48,916 bases of DNA from Colwelliaceae bacterium (GCA_023954655.1 JAGSHH010000003.1:1-48916); one strand, 5' to 3'; shown: positions 34,524 to 43,934, counted from the stretch's first letter. Notes: a model not told the origin generated them from the sequence alone. Numbers and translations are program-made.

Positions 34524-37322
34524 ATGTTAAATTTTAAGCCAAACAAGTTAACACTAGCGATACTTTCGACAGGCCTAATGGCGATGAGTTCATCATCGTT
34601 TGCTTATGCTGAAGAAAGTAATGCAAAAGAAGATGAAGTTGAAGTTATTGAAGTAAAAGGATTCCGAGGTAGTATTATAGAATCTATTAATACTAAGCGT
34701 TTTTCATCAGAAGTAGTTGAATCTATCTCTGCTGAGGATATCGGTAAATTACCTGACTCATCAATTGCCGAATCAATTGCCCGCCTACCAGGATTAACAG
34801 CTCAACGTCTTGATGGACGTGCCAGTAAAGTGAGTATTCGTGGCTTCGGTGAGAATGAAAGTGGTACAACTTTCAATGGTCGCGAACAAGTCTCAATTGG
34901 TGATAACCGTGGCGTAGAATTTGATTTATACCCTTCTGAAATTATGAGTGGCGTAACTGTTTATAAAACACCAAGTGCAAGCCTAGAAGCTGAAGGTATT
35001 GCTGGTATTGTTGATATGCAAACGGTTAAGCCACTTGGTCAAGATGAGCGTGTTATCCAATTTAACGGTTCACTAGAACAAACAAGCTTTGATAAATTAA
35101 ATCCAGATGGTAATGATGCTGGATTCCGTGGCACATTCTCTTATATGGACAAATTTGCAGACGACACTATTGGTGTTGCATTTGCTTATTCTACAATGAG
35201 TTCTCCAAACCAAGAAAAACGTTGGAACTCATGGGGCTACCCAGAGTTTACTTATGAAGATGGTTCAGCAGGTTCTATCTTAGGTGGTGCAAAACCATTT
35301 GTTCGTTCATCAACCCTTGAACGTGATTCAATGATGTTAGTGGTTGAAGCTGCTCCATCTGAAAAATTACATATGACATTCGATGCTTTATATGTAGATT
35401 TTACTGATGAGAAAATATTGCGTGGTATCGAAATACCATTTGCATGGGGTCAAGGTTCTATCTCTGGTGACACAGCAACTATTGATGCTGAGTCAGGTTT
35501 TGTAACGAGTGCTATCACTCAAGGTCAGCGTGTCGTTGTTCGTAATGATTATGAAGAAAGAAAAGCTGAATTAACTTCATTTGGTTTTAATTCAATTTAT
35601 GATTTAGATGATAATTGGCAGATTGAATTTGATGCGAGTTATTCACAAGTAGACCGTGATATTTGGTCAATTGAAAGTTATTCAGGTACTGGTCGTGGTG
35701 ATGGACGTGGTGTTGCAGATAACTTAGGTTATGAATTTAACGGCGGCAATACTGGCGCGCAATTCTCACACGATCTAGATTATAGTGATTTTAATCTGAT
35801 TCAATTAGGTGGCCCATTATCTTGGGGGTGGAGTAGCGCTCTTAATGATAAACATGGCGTAACGGGCACTGAATACGAAAATCAATTACAAGATGGTTTT
35901 ATTAATGCACCAAGTATCGATGATGAGTTAACAGCACTTAAATTAGCGGCGACACATGATTTAGATAATGATGTATTTGCTTCTGTTGAATTTGGCGCTT
36001 CATATCGCGAACGTGAAAAAACGAAAGAATCTGAAGGTTATTTCATGACACTTTCATCGTTTGATTACCCAAGTAATCCAGGTATGTTAATGGTACCAGA
36101 GCAATATCGTGAAGGTACTGCTAATTTAGACTTTATTGGTATGGGCAATATGATTGCATATGATACCAATGGTTTAATTAAAGATGGTTACTTTGATTTA
36201 TTAGCTGAAAGCTTAACAAATCCAACTCACGCAACTAAGTCTTGGACAGTTCAAGAAGAAGTTACTACGGCATTTATCCAGGGTAATATTGATACTGAAG
36301 TTGGTGGTTTTCCAGTTTCGGGTAATGTTGGTGTTCGTTACATCAATACTAAACAGTCATCTCAAGGTAATGCATTTAATACCGTAGATGGTTTAGTTGT
36401 GACTTCTCCTACTGACATTAGTCATGACTATTCTCACGTTTTACCTAGCCTTAACTTATCGTTAAGAATTGATGATCAACAAACGTTACGATTTGGTGCT
36501 GCGAAAACAATTTCTCGTGCTCGTTTAGATGAAATGAATGCATCTGTAAATGCTTCATATAATCAACAACCAGATGCTAATGGAAATCATTGGAGTGTAA
36601 GTGGTGGTAACCCAGCGCTTGAGCCAAAAGAAGCGGTTGGTCTTGATTTGTCTTATGAGAATTACTTCAGTGACGAAGGTTACTTCTCTGTAGCATTATT
36701 TAATAAAGAGCTTAGTGAATGGATTTTTGATGGTACTTTTGAAGTTGATATGTCAGGTATTGCTGATCCATCAACAGGTCAAATTCCAGCAAATTCATCA
36801 GGTTCAGGTAGCGGTAAAGTTAATGGTGGTGAAGGTTCTTTATGGGGTTACGAGCTATCACTTTCATTTCCATTCAAGATGATTGATGAAAGCCTTGACG
36901 GTTTTGGTTTAATTGCCAGCCACACTGCTGTTGAATCTGATCTTAAAGATCAAAATGATAATGAATATGAATTACCTGGTTTATCAGACAAGATACAAAG
37001 CTTAACTTTTTACTATGAAAAAGATGGTTTCCAAGCACGTGCAAGTATGCGTAAGCGTGGCAACTTTAAAGGTGATGTATACGGTTTAGGTTTCTCAACT
37101 AGTCAAGTAGATATCTTAGGTGAAACAATTTGGGATGCTCAAATTGGTTATGACTTTGGTGAAGCTGGAATGGAGAGCTTAGAAGGCTTATCAATTTTCT
37201 TCCAAGCACAAAACTTAACGGAAGAACCATTTACTTCATTACAAGGTGAAAACGCTTTACAAGTTCGTGATTATCAAGATTACGGTAGCACTTACTTGTT
37301 AGGTTTCAGTTATAAACTTTAA
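34524..37322 (+). CDS. TonB-dependent receptor, maltodextrin type (MalA-like)
   Basis: 932 aa from ATG 34524, chosen because an AGGGGAG site lies 9 bp upstream; the track start (34503) precedes that site. Signal peptide to about AYAEES, then a TonB-box-like EVEVIEVKGFRGSI, a plug domain (VVESISAEDIGKLPDSSIAESIARLPGLTAQRLDGRASKVSIRGFG...GIAGIVDMQT) and a 22-strand barrel ending in LGFSYKL. The plug wording is that of carbohydrate receptors described in Caulobacter (MalA) and Alteromonadales. It should import maltodextrins across the outer membrane with TonB-ExbBD energy. Two operators lie upstream. A hairpin terminator follows directly, before the halogenase-like gene. Confidence 0.95.
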   Translation: MLNFKPNKLTLAILSTGLMAMSSSSFAYAEESNAKEDEVEVIEVKGFRGSIIESINTKRFSSEVVESISAEDIGKLPDSSIAESIARLPGLTAQRLDGRASKVSIRGFGENESGTTFNGREQVSIGDNRGVEFDLYPSEIMSGVTVYKTPSASLEAEGIAGIVDMQTVKPLGQDERVIQFNGSLEQTSFDKLNPDGNDAGFRGTFSYMDKFADDTIGVAFAYSTMSSPNQEKRWNSWGYPEFTYEDGSAGSILGGAKPFVRSSTLERDSMMLVVEAAPSEKLHMTFDALYVDFTDEKILRGIEIPFAWGQGSISGDTATIDAESGFVTSAITQGQRVVVRNDYEERKAELTSFGFNSIYDLDDNWQIEFDASYSQVDRDIWSIESYSGTGRGDGRGVADNLGYEFNGGNTGAQFSHDLDYSDFNLIQLGGPLSWGWSSALNDKHGVTGTEYENQLQDGFINAPSIDDELTALKLAATHDLDNDVFASVEFGASYREREKTKESEGYFMTLSSFDYPSNPGMLMVPEQYREGTANLDFIGMGNMIAYDTNGLIKDGYFDLLAESLTNPTHATKSWTVQEEVTTAFIQGNIDTEVGGFPVSGNVGVRYINTKQSSQGNAFNTVDGLVVTSPTDISHDYSHVLPSLNLSLRIDDQQTLRFGAAKTISRARLDEMNASVNASYNQQPDANGNHWSVSGGNPALEPKEAVGLDLSYENYFSDEGYFSVALFNKELSEWIFDGTFEVDMSGIADPSTGQIPANSSGSGSGKVNGGEGSLWGYELSLSFPFKMIDESLDGFGLIASHTAVESDLKDQNDNEYELPGLSDKIQSLTFYYEKDGFQARASMRKRGNFKGDVYGLGFSTSQVDILGETIWDAQIGYDFGEAGMESLEGLSIFFQAQNLTEEPFTSLQGENALQVRDYQDYGSTYLLGFSYKL

Positions 37323-37340
37323 TGTAAAACAATGAATATT

Positions 37341-37381
37341 AAAGCCCTTGTGATGTAATATCTCAAGGGCTTTATTTTTTG
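37341..37381 (+). terminator. Intrinsic terminator between TonB receptor and halogenase-like gene
   Basis: Perfect 10-bp stem AAAGCCCTTG / CAAGGGCTTT, 13-base loop, then ATTTTTT. It ends 15 bp before the GTG start of the next gene, so that gene is either expressed by read-through or from a promoter hidden in this 73-bp gap. Confidence 0.8.
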
Positions 37382-37395
37382 ATAGAGGAAAAATT

Positions 37396-38898
37396 GTGGA
37401 TACTGAGATGAACACTAAGAAAATTCAAAATGTAGTGATTGTTGGTGGTGGCACCGCTGGCTGGGTAACCGCTGCATTAATGGTAAAAGTGTTAGGAAAA
37501 ACAATTAACATTACGCTGATTGAGTCTGACAAAATTGGCACTATTGGTGTTGGAGAAGCAACCATTCCGCCTATTATTCCTTTTAATAACGCTTTAGGGC
37601 TTGATGAAAAAGCATTTTTAAAAGCAACTAAAGGTACATTGAAGCTGGGTATTGAGTTTGAAAACTGGAAGCAAAAAGGTGATAAATACATGCACGCCTT
37701 TGGCGGCGTAGGTAAAAATTTTCCTTTTTGCGACTTTTATCATTTTTGGGTGAAAAGCCAACAATTAGGCTATGAATCTGAATTTGGTGATTTTTCTTTG
37801 AATTACCAAGCATCCAAAAAAAATAAGTTTGAAAAGCTTAATCGTATAGAAGGTACAAACTTATCGGGTATTGAGTACGCTTATCATTTTGATGCGGGCT
37901 TATATGCTAAATTCTTACGCTCTTTTTGTGAACCACTTGGTGTAAAGCGTATTGAAGGAATTATTAACAAAGTAAGTGTTGACCCTGATAACGGCAATAT
38001 TAAAAGCGTTACTCTAGATGATGGTAATAAAATAAGTGGTGACTTATTTATTGATTGTACAGGATTAAAAGCGTTACTTATCGAAGAAACATTAAGTACA
38101 GGTTATGACGACTGGTCACATTGGTTACCTTGTGATCGAGCAATGGCTCTACCTTGTGAAGCTACCAGCCCTATTTTGCCATATACACGTTCTATTGCGC
38201 ATGATGCTGGGTGGCAATGGCGTATACCGCTTCAACATAGAACAGGTAATGGTATTGTTTATTCAAGCAAATATATGAGTGATGAAGAAGCTAAAGCTGT
38301 TTTGATGTCGAACATTGATGGTAAACCTTTAGGTGAACCGAAAGTGATCCCTTTTAGAACAGGGCGCAGACGAAAACAATGGAATAAAAATGTTGTGGCA
38401 ATTGGTTTGTCGAGTGGATTTTTTGAACCATTAGAGTCAACTAACATACATCTGATTCAGACTGCGGCGACAAGGTTATTAAAATTTTTTCCACATCACG
38501 GTATTAAATATGAAGAAGTGAATGAATTTAACCGTCAATCACAAATTGAATCTGAACGAATGCGTGATTTTATTATTTTACATTACAAACAAAATCAACG
38601 TGATGACACTGACTTTTGGCGTGCTTGTCAGCGCATGGATGTACCGGAAACGTTAACTCAAAAAATGGCGTTGTTTGAGCAAACAGGTAAGATTTTTAGG
38701 GAACAAGATGAGTTGTTTACAGAGGTTGCATGGCAACAAGTGATGATTGGACAAGGACTTATCCCTAAAGATCATCATCCATTAGTAGATTCATTATCTA
38801 CAGAGCAGATCACTGAATTAATGGATAACTTGAAAACCATTATGCAGCGTTCAGTAGATAAAATGACCAGCCATGATGAGTTTTTAAATAAACTATAA
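37396..38898 (+). CDS. Tryptophan-halogenase-family flavoprotein
   Basis: 500 aa from GTG 37396 (AGAGG site 8 bp upstream; ATG 37408 lacks one). It has an FAD motif VVIVGGGTAGWVTAALMVKVLG, a GVGEATIPP segment, the active-site Lys region KATKGTLKLGIEFENWKQKG (Lys83 by position), and the halogenase motif GWQWRIP, followed by FFEPLESTNIHLIQTAATRLL. These are the marks of flavin-dependent tryptophan halogenases. In Alteromonadales and Caulobacterales such proteins are often encoded next to TonB receptors of sugar loci, with no known natural product; a role in modifying the receptor or an indole signal is only conjecture. Needs a flavin reductase partner, not seen here. Confidence 0.9.
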   Translation: MDTEMNTKKIQNVVIVGGGTAGWVTAALMVKVLGKTINITLIESDKIGTIGVGEATIPPIIPFNNALGLDEKAFLKATKGTLKLGIEFENWKQKGDKYMHAFGGVGKNFPFCDFYHFWVKSQQLGYESEFGDFSLNYQASKKNKFEKLNRIEGTNLSGIEYAYHFDAGLYAKFLRSFCEPLGVKRIEGIINKVSVDPDNGNIKSVTLDDGNKISGDLFIDCTGLKALLIEETLSTGYDDWSHWLPCDRAMALPCEATSPILPYTRSIAHDAGWQWRIPLQHRTGNGIVYSSKYMSDEEAKAVLMSNIDGKPLGEPKVIPFRTGRRRKQWNKNVVAIGLSSGFFEPLESTNIHLIQTAATRLLKFFPHHGIKYEEVNEFNRQSQIESERMRDFIILHYKQNQRDDTDFWRACQRMDVPETLTQKMALFEQTGKIFREQDELFTEVAWQQVMIGQGLIPKDHHPLVDSLSTEQITELMDNLKTIMQRSVDKMTSHDEFLNKL

Positions 38899-38933
38899 TA
38901 GATATTTTATATTCAAATATATTAACAAACTTA

Positions 38934-38965
38934 CTAAAGGGTTTTATTTAAATAAAATTCTTTAG
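38934..38965. terminator. Weak bidirectional hairpin between halogenase-like and second TonB receptor genes
   Basis: CTAAAGGGTTTTATTT pairs with AAATAAAATTCTTTAG over 16 bp with two G-T pairs and almost no loop. It lies between two convergent genes and may stop both. Confidence 0.55.
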
Positions 38966-38969
38966 GTGT

Positions 38970-41351
38970 TTATTTGAAGTTTACTTGCAAAGCTAAACCG
39001 AACATTACTGGCTTATCTAAATACTGCAAACGACTAGGGAGGCTTCCATTTGAGCCTGTACTGACATAATATCGATTACTGGAGTTAAGTAGGTTTTCAA
39101 CGTATAGCTTGACCTGCACTTCAGTAGAATCATTTCCTGTCCAAAAATAAGTTAAAGAAGCGTTTACATTATAATCGATCTCATATGCATCCTCTTTCTC
39201 AAGTAATTGACGCTCATTGAGAAAAATTTGATATTGTTCTTCAAAGGCTATTTTTTCGTCAGTTGAAAGAGTATTACGATCAAAATTATTATAAGCGCTT
39301 TGGTACATTCTCATTTCATCATAAGAACCTTCGTAATCCCAAAAAACTTGAGCACTTATATGTGCTTTTAGTTTTTGATCCATAAATGTTTGGGTATATA
39401 AAAATTTACTGATGTTCTTTGACCAATTATTGAGCCCGTCACCATAGCTTTCTAATAAAAGAGGAATATCACGTCGAGTATTATAATAGTAATCAGCAAA
39501 AGAAATATTATTTCTATTTTTTCCTGTTTTCAAATCATCGTTCATTTTGATATTGAGTGGATTCATAAACGCGTGATTAAAAGTTAGCTCGAGGTTTTTA
39601 TGTTTGTAACTTGCCGTAAATTCTATACCAAGCAATTCAGTTTTAGAAAGAAACTCAAGGTACTCACCAGTGAAACCAACGGCATTGCTGTTGTTATAAT
39701 ATCCGCGCACATTTAGAGAGGTATTCTCTAAGCTAGTGTTTGAATATGACAACTCGACACTGTCTAGTGTTTCGTGTTTTGAGTTGTTACCAGCTAAATC
39801 ATTTAGGTACTGTGCACGGAGTGGCATCATGCGTTGCCCTCTTTGAATACTACTAACTAAGGTAGAGTTTTCATCGAGTGTTGAAATCAACGAGAATCGA
39901 GGAGAAAACATTCCATCTGCAGCATCAGAATAATCATAGCGATGTGCATAAATGAGTTCTTGTTGAGGTGAAAATGTATATTTAGATTCTAATAAATGAC
40001 TATGTGTAACAATACGAATGCCTTTGCCGACTTCTACTGCATTTTCAGTATTTGGCCTGCCATCGAGTGAAAGATCTTGTAAATAAGCACTCGTATCAAT
40101 ACTACTAATAATATCGACACCTTCTTTTATCCATAAATGATCGCTATCTTTACCCCAAGGAGCGCCGATAAAAATATTGCTGTACTCATAACCAGTAATT
40201 AAGTTGAAGGTATCATTAAATTTATAGTCATATAAAGCAGAAAGTGTCGCTCTATCTTGTGAAAACGCATACTGTCTGATATTGCTAATATCATCTTCGG
40301 GGAGTTGTTGGTTTTCAGGTCTGTAGCGAATATATTCTTGAGAGTCTAATGTCAAAGATGTCAAAATTGATGAATCATCCGTTAAAGTAAAACGATAATC
40401 TGAAGACGCTATTAAACTGCGAGTTTGAATATTTCTGAAATTGGCGAGGTCTGAAGGATTTCCCTCTTCATCAATTTTATATTTTTTATCATTAAATGCA
40501 TGTGTACGTCCTGATTGTGTATATCGAAGCCAAACATTGAAATTTTCACCATAATTGACATCGAGGTGAGCTTTTATTTGGGCGCGCCCAAAACTGTCTG
40601 CTTGATATTCTTGTGGTGGGGTTGTAGCTGATTGTCCTTTACCAACAAATCGTATATCGGTAGGCTCATTCGGATTCATTTTATAGTAATCAGGAGAGGA
40701 AAGGCCATCGGTTTCTCGGTAGGAAATAAACCCATATATTCCCCAATCATCAATCTTTTCTGAATATTGTAAATTGACACCTTTGCTTTGATAGGTGCTG
40801 TTATTGGCAAGACCCAAAGACCATTTTGGTAACTTATTTTTAGCACTTTTAGAAATAATATTGATGACACCGGCAACGGCTCCAGTACCATACGTAACAG
40901 AGCCAGGCCCACTGATAACTTCAACTTGTTCAATATCACCAAGTTCCCATTGGTCTATTTCGGTAATCGCCCCCTCATAAACCATATTGGTAACATTTTT
41001 ACCGTTAACTAGTATTAATAATTTGTAATTTTCTGCTGCAATTTGTCCACGTAAGCCAATCTTTTCGCCTTCTGAGTGAGTCATTAACATCATGCCTGGT
41101 ACATGTTGTTCAAGAAGATGAGATAAATTTTTTGCACCAGAAAGCTCGATACTTTGTTTATTAATTATCGTAATAGCTGAAGCAGATTTACTTGTTGAAC
41201 TGCCAATTAAACTACCCGTTTTTATTTTTATTTTTGAAAGCTCTTCTAAAGACAATTCAAAAATGTCATCTTCAGAATAGTTAGGGTTTGTTGATGCTAT
41301 TGAATACGAGCAAAGGGGTGTTAGCAATATCCATATTAAAAATTTGTTCAT
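38970..41351 (-). CDS. TonB-dependent outer-membrane receptor, substrate unknown
   Basis: 793 aa. Signal peptide MNKFLIWILLTPLCSYSIAS; then FELSLEELSKIKIKTGSLIGSSTSKSASAITIINKQSIELSGAKNLSHLLEQHVPGMMLM begins the plug, with the LILVNGKNV and IEQVEVISGPGSVTYGTGAVAGVINIISK segments of colicin I/siderophore-type receptors. The barrel ends VMFGLALQVNFK. This differs clearly from the MalA-like receptor at 34524. No LacI-type operator precedes it, and a Fur-like half site overlaps its leader, so it may not belong to the starch regulon and could import iron chelates, vitamins or another compound. It is convergent with the halogenase-like gene. Confidence 0.9.
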   Translation of the reverse strand: MNKFLIWILLTPLCSYSIASTNPNYSEDDIFELSLEELSKIKIKTGSLIGSSTSKSASAITIINKQSIELSGAKNLSHLLEQHVPGMMLMTHSEGEKIGLRGQIAAENYKLLILVNGKNVTNMVYEGAITEIDQWELGDIEQVEVISGPGSVTYGTGAVAGVINIISKSAKNKLPKWSLGLANNSTYQSKGVNLQYSEKIDDWGIYGFISYRETDGLSSPDYYKMNPNEPTDIRFVGKGQSATTPPQEYQADSFGRAQIKAHLDVNYGENFNVWLRYTQSGRTHAFNDKKYKIDEEGNPSDLANFRNIQTRSLIASSDYRFTLTDDSSILTSLTLDSQEYIRYRPENQQLPEDDISNIRQYAFSQDRATLSALYDYKFNDTFNLITGYEYSNIFIGAPWGKDSDHLWIKEGVDIISSIDTSAYLQDLSLDGRPNTENAVEVGKGIRIVTHSHLLESKYTFSPQQELIYAHRYDYSDAADGMFSPRFSLISTLDENSTLVSSIQRGQRMMPLRAQYLNDLAGNNSKHETLDSVELSYSNTSLENTSLNVRGYYNNSNAVGFTGEYLEFLSKTELLGIEFTASYKHKNLELTFNHAFMNPLNIKMNDDLKTGKNRNNISFADYYYNTRRDIPLLLESYGDGLNNWSKNISKFLYTQTFMDQKLKAHISAQVFWDYEGSYDEMRMYQSAYNNFDRNTLSTDEKIAFEEQYQIFLNERQLLEKEDAYEIDYNVNASLTYFWTGNDSTEVQVKLYVENLLNSSNRYYVSTGSNGSLPSRLQYLDKPVMFGLALQVNFK

Positions 41352-41357
41352 ATAATG

Positions 41358-41372
41358 TAGAAATAATTATCA
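41358..41372 (-). promoter_or_regulatory. Possible Fur box upstream of the second TonB receptor
   Basis: On the minus strand TGATAATTATTTCTA agrees with the 7-1-7 Fur pattern TGATAATNATTATCA in 11 of 14 defined bases. It is only 7 bp before the start codon, overlapping where the ribosome site should be. Confidence 0.3.
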
Positions 41373-41472
41373 TGTAATATTGGAGTATAGATCTGATGTT
41401 GTAACTTTCAACATATAGATATGAAAAATAGAGATTTATTGTTGGACTTTAAATGTTTTTGATAAAAATATT

Positions 41473-41946
41473 TTATTGTCTTATTTGCTTCCAAAAAGTT
41501 ATTTTATCGTCTCCTTTTTCATAATAGTCTGGAATGCAAGCTACTTGAGTGTAGTTACATTGAGGATAGAATTTTCTTGTTAGTTCATATTCGGGTAAAC
41601 TTGAGGTTTCGACAAGTAATATTCGGCCTTTAATATTTTTTATTTGTTGTTCGATGAATGCTATAAATTGTTTTCCAACTCCTTTTCCTTGGAAATTTGG
41701 ATGCACTGCAATCAATAATAAATTCCATGTGCCATCTGTCATCTTTTCAGGCATGCAATAAGCGATTCCTATAGGTTTATCTGTATGAGCTACAAACCAA
41801 ATTTCTTGAGAATCATCTTCAGAAAAAAAAGGCGTGACCATGTCATCTAATAGTTCTGAAGGAAACATTTCTGTTTCATCAATGATTATTTTGGCTGATG
41901 CTAAATCTGCTTTTTGGAGCGTTCGAAAAGATATAGGTTTATTCAA
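41473..41946 (-). CDS. GNAT-family N-acetyltransferase
   Basis: 157 aa with the GNAT fold: an N-terminal RTLQKADLASAKIIIDETEMFPSELLDDM, the acetyl-CoA site LIAVHPNFQGKGVGKQFIAFIEQQIKN (Q-x-x-G-x-G), and a late FYPQCNYTQVACIPDYYEKGDDKITFWKQI segment. The PDYYEKGDDKI ending resembles small-molecule or peptide acetyltransferases; the substrate is unknown. It lies between the second TonB receptor and the amylase on the same strand. A long inverted repeat lies upstream (41983-42027). No sugar-locus operator precedes it. Confidence 0.9.
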   Translation of the reverse strand: MNKPISFRTLQKADLASAKIIIDETEMFPSELLDDMVTPFFSEDDSQEIWFVAHTDKPIGIAYCMPEKMTDGTWNLLLIAVHPNFQGKGVGKQFIAFIEQQIKNIKGRILLVETSSLPEYELTRKFYPQCNYTQVACIPDYYEKGDDKITFWKQIRQ

Positions 41947-41982
41947 AACTTCTGCTCTTAATGATAGAAATTATATTAAAAA

Positions 41983-42027
41983 TACATAATTACAAGTGTA
42001 AAGGATGAATACAATCGTAATTATGTA
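41983..42027. repeat. Inverted repeat upstream of the GNAT gene
   Basis: Perfect 11-bp arms TACATAATTAC (41983-41993) and GTAATTATGTA (42017-42027) separated by 23 bp. No T-run follows either arm, so an operator for the GNAT gene is as likely as a terminator for the amylase gene. Confidence 0.5.
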
Positions 42028-42042
42028 ATTGAGTAAATTAAT

Positions 42043-43806
42043 TTATTCGGAAGTTATTTGCCGATAGATTGCAAAATTTAACCCGGATAAAGCCAAATCA
42101 TTATTATTAATAATAAGGCTTTTATTCAATACATCATCACTACTAAATATTAATTTATATTCAGTGTTTGATGGAAATTTTAGCAATTCATTTTTTTCAG
42201 AAGTATTAAAAAAGACGAGATAATTATCATTTTTTAAGGTTCTTTCTATCTCAAAAATTCCTGGGCTCTCACTGGAATAAAATGTTTTTTGTTGACCATG
42301 CCTTAGCGTTGGATGTTGATGATAAAGCTGTGCTAAAGATGCAAAATTTTTGAAGAGCGGATGTTGTAGATTAAAATTGTTTTCTGCGGTGCTATTATTA
42401 CTCAACAACAAGTTGTCATCATTATAACTCGTAACTTTTGAAGGCATCATATCCTGTCTTGAATCATGGTTACCTCCATCACCGATAAAACCTTGTTCAT
42501 CGCCATAATAAATTACCGGAATTCCTCGGGCGAAAAAGGTAATAGCAGTGGCAAGCTTTAATCGAGCGGCTGTCTCATTTTCATCATATTGTTTTTCTTT
42601 GCTATTGAGTAAGTAAGCAAAACGTCCCATGTCGTGATTACCGGTAAAGTTAAGTAATACGTTGGCATTTTGATATAATGAATCTTGGGCGAAAAGCTCT
42701 GCTAATTTGTTAGTACCTTTATCTTCTATAAGTGTTTGATAAAGTGCTGATTGCAAGCCAAAATCAAGCACTGAGGGTAATTTACCTTCTGTTGTGAATG
42801 AGCTTAACTCTTTTGGATCTCCACTATAAACTTCTCCAAACATGAAAAAGTTATCGATACCTAATTGTTTGGCATGTAAATCCAGAGCAGGAATAAACTG
42901 TTGCCAGAACTCAATATTTACATGTTTAACGGTATCTATTCTAAAACCATCTGGGCGGAATTCACTGATGATATTTTTATAAATATCAATCATTCCAGAA
43001 ACAACTTCGGGTGATTCGGTATATAAATCATCTAAGCCAAAAAAGTCACCATTTAGAGAGTTCTCACCTTCAAAAGTAGAGTCTCCTTGATTATGATAAT
43101 GTTTAGGATCGTTTAGCCATTGAGGCGTCTTTAATTGCTTATTCTCCTCGGGGATTATCGTAGAATAAACATTGCCCTTTTTGATTTCTGCTAATGAAAT
43201 ATAAGGGCAAGCTTCACCACTTTCAGACCAACCTGAACCATCTTCACCATGACATTCTTTATATTTAACTACATCGGCCGTATGGTTGGTGATGATGTCA
43301 AAAAAGACTTTTATATTTCGTTGATGAGCAGCTTCAATAAATGTTTTTAAATCTTCATTGCTGCCTAAATGAGGGTCAATTTCGGTAAAATCTAAAACCC
43401 AATATCCATGATAGCCAGTAATGTCACCTTGTACTGCTTGATTGCGTAAAATGGGTGTTAACCAAATTGCTGTCACTCCCATTTCTTCAATATAAGGGAG
43501 TTTGTTAGCTAAGCCGATTAAATCTCCACCGTGAAAGGCCATTTTGTTTTCAGGGTTAAAGCCGCCTTGTGAAATCTTCTTTGTTTTAGAACCAAGGTCA
43601 TTTGCTTTATCACCATTGTTAAATCGGTCCGGCAATACAAAGTAAAAAACATCGTCACGAATGTCTCGTTTTGAATAATGAGCTATGTCTTTGGTTGAAT
43701 GATTTATTTCAGTAGTGTTTGTATCTTTTGAAATATTCCCTGAATCACAACTAATGAGTAATAACGAAGATAATGAAAGATAGATAAAAGAAGCAAACTT
43801 ATTCAT
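42043..43806 (-). CDS. GH13 alpha-amylase lipoprotein
   Basis: 587 aa with a lipoprotein signal (MNKFASFIYLSLSSLLLISC). The GH13 barrel starts DVFYFVLPDRFNNGDKANDLG and includes GGDLIGLANKLPYIEEMGVTAIWLTPI, VFFDIITNHTADV, DGFRIDTVKHVN (nucleophile Asp), FMFGEVYSGD (Glu) and NFTGNHDMGRF. A C-terminal beta domain ends SGLNFAIYRQI. It should hydrolyse alpha-1,4 bonds of starch or maltodextrins at the outer membrane or periplasm. An AGAGG site precedes the start. It is divergent from the cytoplasmic glucosidase gene and shares two LacI-type operators with it. Confidence 0.93.
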   Translation of the reverse strand: MNKFASFIYLSLSSLLLISCDSGNISKDTNTTEINHSTKDIAHYSKRDIRDDVFYFVLPDRFNNGDKANDLGSKTKKISQGGFNPENKMAFHGGDLIGLANKLPYIEEMGVTAIWLTPILRNQAVQGDITGYHGYWVLDFTEIDPHLGSNEDLKTFIEAAHQRNIKVFFDIITNHTADVVKYKECHGEDGSGWSESGEACPYISLAEIKKGNVYSTIIPEENKQLKTPQWLNDPKHYHNQGDSTFEGENSLNGDFFGLDDLYTESPEVVSGMIDIYKNIISEFRPDGFRIDTVKHVNIEFWQQFIPALDLHAKQLGIDNFFMFGEVYSGDPKELSSFTTEGKLPSVLDFGLQSALYQTLIEDKGTNKLAELFAQDSLYQNANVLLNFTGNHDMGRFAYLLNSKEKQYDENETAARLKLATAITFFARGIPVIYYGDEQGFIGDGGNHDSRQDMMPSKVTSYNDDNLLLSNNSTAENNFNLQHPLFKNFASLAQLYHQHPTLRHGQQKTFYSSESPGIFEIERTLKNDNYLVFFNTSEKNELLKFPSNTEYKLIFSSDDVLNKSLIINNNDLALSGLNFAIYRQITSE

Positions 43807-43881
43807 AAAACCTCTACAAAACGTAATTTAAGTAACCAATGAATCTAATAGTACAAACATCAACTGCTTAAGTATAAAAAT

Positions 43882-43895
43882 TACATACGTATGCA
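43882..43895. promoter_or_regulatory. LacI-family operator (amylase side)
   Basis: TACATACGTATGCA, 76 bp upstream of the amylase start. It belongs to the same motif as the six sites at 24828-34367. Confidence 0.7.
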
Positions 43896-43920
43896 TAGTG
43901 GAAAAAGGTCTAAATCGACA

Positions 43921-43934
43921 TGCATACGTATGCA
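43921..43934. promoter_or_regulatory. LacI-family operator (glucosidase side), perfect palindrome
   Basis: TGCATACGTATGCA reads the same on both strands; 39 bp from its neighbour and 134 bp upstream of the glucosidase start. Probably the strongest site in the set. Confidence 0.75.

Noticed and set aside
37396-38898. Halogenase as part of an antibiotic gene cluster
   Set aside because: No NRPS, PKS or tailoring genes are nearby; neighbours are sugar-uptake genes.
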